Part shown: piece by piece, positions 1 to 5,800 of the stretch
Layout: each line of letters starts with the position of its first letter
How positions within the stretch are numbered: the stretch's first letter is position 1
Source: Ectocarpus siliculosus
Lineage: Eukaryota > Sar > Phaeophyceae > Ectocarpales > Ectocarpaceae
Direction: 5' to 3'
NCBI GenBank assembly: GCA_000310025.1
Contig: FN649733.1
Location: 1,388,482 to 1,398,635, forward strand
Length of the DNA: 10,154 nucleotides
Program-made: the position numbers and the translations under genes
Notes under the pieces: generated by a model
The model's input: the letters and a program-made list of their open reading frames with translations, nothing else
Told to the model about the DNA's origin: nothing
Databases searched by the model: none

Positions 1-407
1 GTATAACATCACACCTCGACAGAAAAAACAACACCGAGTGATGCTTTCCTGTTTTTCTCTATTAATAGCTCCAAACGACCGGCCGGCCGGCGGCATTGAT
101 CACACGGGCGACAAAAGCATGCCACACGTCCTGAGGTTTCGCAATACTCTCATCACGCCCTCCCCCCACCTGACAATATCACCCCCAACGTGTGATATTC
201 GAGCGTGGGGGCACGAGGTGCCACATCTAGACACATGCGCCCGCGTGATTTGCTTGGCGGCACGGTATGATTTCCCTCGCACCAGTCTTGCCATGAACCT
301 TCTAGGGAAAAATCGGTATTTTGTACCGTGGGCCCTCGTCAAGCATACCACGCTTCTCCGAGATTTCTAGGCGTGTCAGCCTCCTCCTCCCAATCCACAC
401 GGCGCAC
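1..407 (-). other. Start of MRS2 intron 2, no recognisable exon
   Basis: Sequence after the GTGCGC donor at 407. The expected next block of an MRS2 protein (an AIIT/EEVL-like strand and the helical region) was not found in any minus-strand frame down to base 1, so exon 3 probably lies outside the window. The stretch contains a perfect 8-bp inverted repeat (175-182 with 192-199, nine-base loop), whose second arm is followed by a G-run that could instead pair with the C-run in the loop. It also holds a CCGG-rich palindromic patch near 78-93. Confidence 0.45.
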
Positions 408-1454
408 CTTGACCTCCCCCACGGAAAAAATGATGGAGCCTCTTCTTGCCAGCACGGAGGGGAACTGTCCGGGAAACGTTGGGTCCGCCATCCTCAGGTC
501 GCGCAGCGGGCAGGTCAGCTCCGCCGCAAGCTGCTGCCGCGAAAGCTGCTCGTGGGGGAGGGGGGGGGGGCGGGTGTCACGTGTTGCTCGAACCTGACCA
601 AGGCCGCATTTCATAACACCCTCTGAGGAGGATCATATCGTTTGTTTTGCAGTACGCAGGGCTTTTCGCACTCCTGCATGGCGTTCTTGGACATGAAAAA
701 GGGGGAAGTTATCCGACCGTTACACTGGAGCTTCCCTCCTATTGGCTATGTAAGTCTCTTTCGGAACTGGCCTCGCTTTCTTCAGGCCAAAGCACCGCGG
801 GGGAATGCGCAGAAGGAACGCGTATTCCGAAGGATCGCGCAAAACTCGAGGTTGGGAGGGTGCAGTCCCCTGGTACTGCTGGTGTTGGCGCTGTTGATTA
901 TTACTGGGCGTGAATCAGTTACAACGTTCATAAACGGAACAACTTGCGTAATTAACGCGGAAAAAACCCGGCATTATTGGAGATGAAACCCCTGTAGGCA
1001 TCCGCAGTAAGGCCTTTACCTTCGCGATGAGGCATTTGTTTTCTGATGGTGCAACCCCCGGACAACAGCAGTAGCGACTCACCGCAGTCTCGATGGCCGC
1101 ACCGTCCGAGCTAAGCCGCAACACCGGCACGCTCCTCGAGGAGGGGTTGACCGGCCCCGCGGGCAACCCCTCCTGTAGCAACGGCGCCGAGCTAGCGACC
1201 AGGGGAGTTGCAGAGGCCTCGCTATGCTCTCCCAGCGGCGGCGGATCTCTGGAAGAAGACGTTTCTCCCGGAGACTGGAACCGATCCGCGAACGACTTCT
1301 GCGTCGTCGTTGCGCGGGGATTCGTCGGAACTGCTCGTGGGTTTGTTGGCGGGTCCAACGGTGGGCGGTCGCCGTCGTTGCTGTCAACACCGCCCCGGAT
1401 TCGAGCTATTCGTCGATGTACCACCGTCCAGTGCCTTTTTCGATCTGCTGCCAT
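408..1454 (-). CDS. MRS2: MRS2/CorA-type magnesium transporter, N-terminal part (two exons; gene runs off the left edge)
   Basis: Family role (known): MRS2 proteins are pentameric Mg2+ channels of mitochondrial or plastid membranes. Seen: exon 1 is 1454-1083 (124 codons), starting at the first ATG of its frame and ending in a GTGAGT donor. Exon 2 is 545-408 (46 codons), with a C-rich tract before its acceptor and a GTGCGC donor. Both junctions are phase 0. The joined residues 125-170 carry the family signature before the channel domain: a basic-polar lead, PLRDLRMADP (137-146), then a proline/Arg segment and a hydrophobic strand (GSIIFSVGEVK). Exon 1 ends in VPVLRLSSDG, like the strand preceding this block in MRS2 proteins. 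The rest of exon 1 is Ser/Pro/Thr-rich and poorly conserved. Its first 22 residues are basic (MAADRKRHW...), which would suit mitochondrial targeting (inference). The two membrane helices and GMN motif must lie beyond base 1. Divergent from the plus-strand gene at 2890. Confidence 0.8.
546..1082 (-). other. Intron 1 of the MRS2-like gene
   Basis: This is a 537-base GT-AG intron between exons 1 and 2. The donor GTGAGT (minus strand, 1082-1077) is close to consensus. The acceptor follows an almost unbroken run of C on the minus strand, seen on the plus strand as 11 G at 560-570. The minus strand reads GAGCAG at the boundary (551-546), so the exon can start at 548 or 545 without changing frame. 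No coding similarity was seen inside the intron on either strand. Confidence 0.65.
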
Positions 1455-1562
1455 CGTCGTCCATGTCGCTCGCCCTTGCGAGGCTGCGCGAGAGAGTAGA
1501 GGCGGAGAGCAATAGCGGGGTGCTTGGTTATAGGAAGGAGGACCGCCTTCGCAGACCCTATT

Positions 1563-1589
1563 CCCTATCCCTAACCCTGACCCTGACCC
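1563..1589. repeat. Short interstitial telomere-like repeat
   Basis: The plus strand reads as degenerate CCCTAA-type units: CCCTATCCCTAACCCTGACC followed by one further CCTGACCC-type unit. On the minus strand this is a run of TCAGGG/TTAGGG-like hexamers. It lies about 110 bases upstream of the predicted MRS2 start codon. Only about four units are present, and chance or a short telomere-box-type promoter motif are both possible. Confidence 0.5.
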
Positions 1590-1954
1590 AACTTCCCTGA
1601 TTGTATCCTCTATCCAACATGTTTGCTTAATAATAAAAACCTGCGAGGGTTAGGTCGACAAGGCGAAACAGACAAGGGGAAGTTTGTGTGAAAAGTCTTG
1701 TACATGTCGCTAATGACAAGGTTGCATGTCCTCTTGCGAGGTGTTTGGTTTGTTGTCTCCGTCCTTCATACTGCTCTTCTTCTTGCCCAGGGCAGAGGCG
1801 AGCGTTATTCTTCCGCACGTGTCATGATGTCATGATGCCACTCCATCCATGCCATGCCGTCGCGAACAGGTGCACACTGAGTGAAGGACTAACCTCTTGG
1901 CAACACAACGCCACACGAAACATCCGGCCGGAATCGCAGCAACTGCGCGGTGTG

Positions 1955-1960
<6 letters not shown>

Positions 1961-1987
<27 letters not shown>
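1961..1987. repeat. (CTG)9 microsatellite
   Basis: Nine perfect CTG units, preceded by imperfect CTA/CTACTA units, in the divergent intergenic region. No gene reads through it with any support. Confidence 0.9.
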
Positions 1988-2527
1988 TACCAACGCCATA
2001 AGGTGTTGGTGCCGTGAACGCGAGAACACATGTACATGTACAGGATGAGAAGGTTGTTGCACTAATATTTCATGCTGCTGCGTCGAATGTAGATGAGGGA
2101 TGTATGTAGCCCCACCACCTCTAGTTCTCGAAATCAAAGAGGGTGTACGGCAACAACCACACAGCACACGCAGAAAGGACCATCCACTGGGGCAGACATC
2201 TATGTACAGCGGTCACACCCCGAATGCCGCGGGGTGAGGAGGTTTGTGAGGGTGAGTCCACAGCAACACACGTGGGAAACTTACAGTCTTTCACTGACGG
2301 ATTCTTTTCCCATGTTCTCACATTGGACACAGCATGCGGCAGACACAACGGCAGCAAGCCACAGCACGCCTGAGGGGGCTCTCCGTGACGTGTCTCTCGC
2401 TTTTACCATGACGAGGACGCCACCTGATGCGAGGGTCGACAACGGCAGCGGGCACAGCGGGATCTATCTTGCATTGAGGGCACCCAGAGAGTGGAGTATT
2501 CTCGGGTTGACGCATACCCTTCACATA

Positions 2528-2741
2528 CCGTAGGTTGCATGAGATAAAACCCCCTGGACCGATTTTCAAAGCTCGATTACTCCACCGAAGAGGATGCCGA
2601 AATCAAAGCATACGTTTTCGGAAAGCTCTCGATGAGACGGTTCCAATGCTGCCATGTTTTTGGCACCATCACTGCGCTTCCTGCCGGAAATCGAGCTTCG
2701 AAAATCGGTCCAGGGGGTGTGATATCTTATGCAACCTACGG
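2528..2741. mobile_element. MITE-like inverted-repeat element, copy 1 (214 bp, TA-flanked)
   Basis: The outer 13 bases (CCGTAGGTTGCAT, 2528-2540) are repeated perfectly in inverted form at 2729-2741. The similarity continues inward for about 50 bases with a few substitutions and a small gap; the shared core includes CCCCCTGGACCGATTTTC. TA lies directly outside both ends (2526-2527 and 2742-2743), as expected for the TA target-site duplication of Tc1/mariner-type non-autonomous elements. It encodes nothing recognisable. A second copy of nearly the same length lies in opposite orientation at 7613-7828. This one sits about 150 bases upstream of the BtuF-like start codon and its near-intact ends suggest a younger insertion. 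Confidence 0.8.
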
Positions 2742-2794
2742 TAGCTCGGCACCTGATTGGGCACTATTCGACAGTCTAGTGCCGCCCGCGCCAT

Positions 2795-2871
2795 CACCGC
2801 TTCTCTCCTCACCCTTCTCTCTCCCGCCCTTCCCTTTCTCTCTCTCTCTCCCTTCTCTCTTTCTCTCTGCA
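2795..2871 (+). promoter_or_regulatory. CT-rich tract just upstream of the BtuF-like start codon
   Basis: About 75 bases of almost pure C and T (runs of CTCTCTCT and CCCTTCCC) end about 20 bases before the ATG at 2890. Its position suggests 5' UTR or core promoter, possibly pyrimidine initiators. There is no TATA box at a usual distance. Function is inferred from position only. Confidence 0.4.
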
Positions 2872-2889
2872 AGCTGCCAGTCTACCGGC

Positions 2890-5800
2890 ATGCCGGCTCA
2901 GCGAGATGACGGTCTACGTGTGGTATCGCTTCTGCCGTCTCTGACAGAGATTGTCTGCGCGGTAAGAGTTTGACCAAAACATGCGTAGTGTACATCTGGT
3001 CCATGTCGTATGCATGGACCGGCGGGTTCAGACCCGAGGGATCGCGCTTGGAGATCTCAACGATGGCCATGACCTTACGTCGAACCCGAGAAGTACTGCA
3101 CACAGAAAAGACCTAGATCTAAGGCCAACGATGTCATGTAGGCAGAGGAAATGATACGATGTACCGCGACAGGAGGTGGTACGGCGGACTTCAAGTATGC
3201 TACCGCTGTCTCGCTTCTAGTTTTGACGGAGCCAACGGTGTTCCCGGTTTTGGTCTCCACTGAAGAGACCCGATCTGGGGGCACACATGCAATTCACTGT
3301 GCGGCATGCGATCATTTTGAACCAGAGAAGAGCTCAGCTGTTGGTTGTCTTGCATGCGTCAACGAGATTGGTCGATGGGTTGAAGAACAGCTACTGCTGT
3401 CTACTACATTGCATTGTTTGGGGAACTGGCGAGCAGCGTTTGTTTCTCTGCGAGAGTGAGCGAAAAGATTGCGCATCCACCAGACACATTTGGTGAATGA
3501 ACGCAAACACGAAGCACTACACCACAATCACTTTATGACGTATTTTGTTGTCGCCCATACTGCTGTCCTCCCCAACGCCGCGTCCCGAATGCATTGGCAC
3601 AATCTAAAAAAAATCACTGTGGGAAGATCGGTGGGGGTCTGGAGGAGCACCTGGTAGGTGTAACTCACGAGTGTGACCACCCTCCAGCCGTGGTTGCGAG
3701 GTGCGAACGGGTCACGAATTCGGAGATCAACCCTCACAAGATGTCTCAGGTACGCTTGCTTCTTCGTGTGCTAGTCAGCATAATACCCGTGGTATCCTCT
3801 GCGATAACTCCCCTTAAACATACTAGACCCTTTCGGAATTCTTTTTTGGGGTCAGACAAAATGCTCAGACAAAAAGAGGGTCAGATATTTTGGAATCTGT
3901 AGCCGGTAACGGTTTTATTTGTCTGAGGCTGCCCCACTTTTCACCCACGGCTCAGACAAAAACCTCTCACCAACCTCATTTAATCTGAGGCGTTTGTTCC
4001 TGTTCAGAAGGCTCAGATATTTTGTATTTGAGCAGCAACAGAGTAACGTAAACCACAAAAGACGGCATCGCATGGTACAGACTCATCCAAGCCTAATGTC
4101 ACCACCACCGGACAGACAGACCTGCTCTTCCTCCGATGCGGGCGGTGTGCGTCTATGTGTAGATATGTGGTGATCGCTGTGGAAGGAACCGAGGGGAGGG
4201 TGGGATGAGGCAAGGTTTACCAGCAGCCCCAAAAAGATAAACTTTCTTGCCTACAACCAGTTCAGGAGAACACCCATACCATGAGCTGTAGGTCACTCGA
4301 ACTGCTGGGAGGTGGCCCAAACGTTGCCTTGTGTTACTCTCTATCGGCGCCATCTCCTCTGCACAGCTGTTGTGGTTTGGAATGCAGCTTAAAAAATCGC
4401 TATGTGAGGGGTGATTGTTCTAGGTTGAAGCTGCTGTTGCTGCTGCTGCTTGCTGCTGCGACAGCTAGCTACATGTGGCTGCTGCTGCTGACCGCCGCCT
4501 TTCTCGTTCGGTTGATTGAAGCAGGACGCCACCTGAGCGGCTGAGAGTTTGCTTGCTATAATAGAAGCCTTGACAGGGTGTTTCTCTGCGGTAACAACAC
4601 CCCCGCTAGATGCTCCTGGCACCTTGGATGATAGATGGCACCACCCAACCAAGCAAACCTATTTTCTTGCTTGGGGAGAAGAAGAGCGTGGGGAACGGCG
4701 CGCGCGAGTCTTTCGGCCAATCAGCGGCGGGCCGTTGCCACGTCATGCCGAAAAAACATCTGAGCCTCTTTTCGGATATTTTTCGTGCCAATTTTTGTCT
4801 GGGCAATTTTGTCTGGGCATTTTGTCTGGGCAAAACCACACATATTTCCGAAACTCCCCACTGTCGCCCCGGGGTGCTCGCGACTTTTCGTTGGTCGGGG
4901 TTTTGCTCTTCTGCAAAGCCTTCGCCGATCCAAGCACCCCCTCCCCTTGTGTGCTAGAGGGCTTGGGGGTAAAAAGCTCACCCGCTCTCGTGTTTTTAGG
5001 GGGTTCAACCCCACATATGACGTGGAGAGCATCTCCGGTATGAAGACACCGTGTGAGGTGATGGATGCGCCTACACCTTTTTTCTTCGATGGCGACACTG
5101 CCTGCCATGTTGGCCTTAATGATAAACCCGGTGTCTCGTGTTACTGAGAGCCACTTTGGTACGACCCAACTTTTTTTTTCAACAATCAGGAAGAGATCGA
5201 CCGCCGCGTTCGGGGATCCATGAGGATGGGGCACAGCCTGTACGGGCTCGATGAGGGCCGTCTCAAGGCCGCTGATCCCACCGTCGTATTCACGCAAGGT
5301 ACACTACAGCAGTGCGTTGAAACCACCAGCAACATCGCAGGTCCACAAAACAAACCATTCAGCGGTGCACACCATGTCTCCCATTGCCATCTGCTACGCC
5401 AGCGCCGGGATTTTTGCCGGACACGGACGTTGATTCCGGTTCAAGGTTACGGTATTCTCCCGTCGCCTGTCCGTAGTGTTCGAAGCTCCCGGGCAAGCCT
5501 TTGACCGGCACTTGATCGAGTTTAACGTCCTTGTCCCACACGAGAAAATACGTGGTGTAGCTGATGTGACACGCGCGTCCCGGTCAGCCGCCTCCTGTTG
5601 GCGCCCAATACCATGGTGCACACCCCGGCCGCTGTTAATCCAATGTCTCTCGGTGTCACGCATCCCATCCAGAGCGCCGCCCAAGTGTTGCTCCCAACCA
5701 GCCCCGTTGAGAGTACCTATGCACACAGTTCTCCACGCATGCGTGCTTCGCCATTGTGTTGTAGCGGTAACGCCACCTACGCTGTGGCATGAAGGATTGG

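Larger units (their letters stand above)
1455..2527. other. Divergent intergenic region between the MRS2-like gene and the BtuF-like gene
   Basis: This stretch holds the upstream regions of both genes. Next to the MRS2 start is a pyrimidine-rich (minus-strand) leader, then degenerate telomere-like repeats (1563-1589), then AT-rich DNA around 1620-1690. A (CTG)9 tract lies at 1961-1987. The open frames here, the longest at 2093-2533, have no recognised similarity and look like chance frames. No TATA box or other core promoter could be assigned with confidence. Confidence 0.5.

Noticed and set aside
1093-1600. Plus-strand open frames (140 and 130 codons) over the MRS2 exon 1 region
   Set aside because: They are shadows of the GC-rich minus-strand exon, which is tied to a conserved MRS2 exon by matching splice sites and phase.
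1822-2167. Poly-Ser and poly-Gln frames across the CTG tract
   Set aside because: They are products of the (CTG)9 microsatellite rather than genes.
2093-2533. 146-codon plus-strand open frame upstream of MITE copy 1
   Set aside because: No recognised domain, Ser/Thr/His-rich, and no splice or family support; treated as a chance frame.
3853-3962. CRISPR-like spacing of CTCAGACAAAA motifs
   Set aside because: Motifs are short, irregularly spaced and in both orientations, in a eukaryotic intron; subterminal transposon repeats explain them better.
4743-5297. 184-codon minus-strand open frame
   Set aside because: It runs antisense through exon 3 of the BtuF-like gene and through the TTTTGTCTGGGC repeats; the protein has no recognised motif and its length is explained by the GC-rich exon and repeats.
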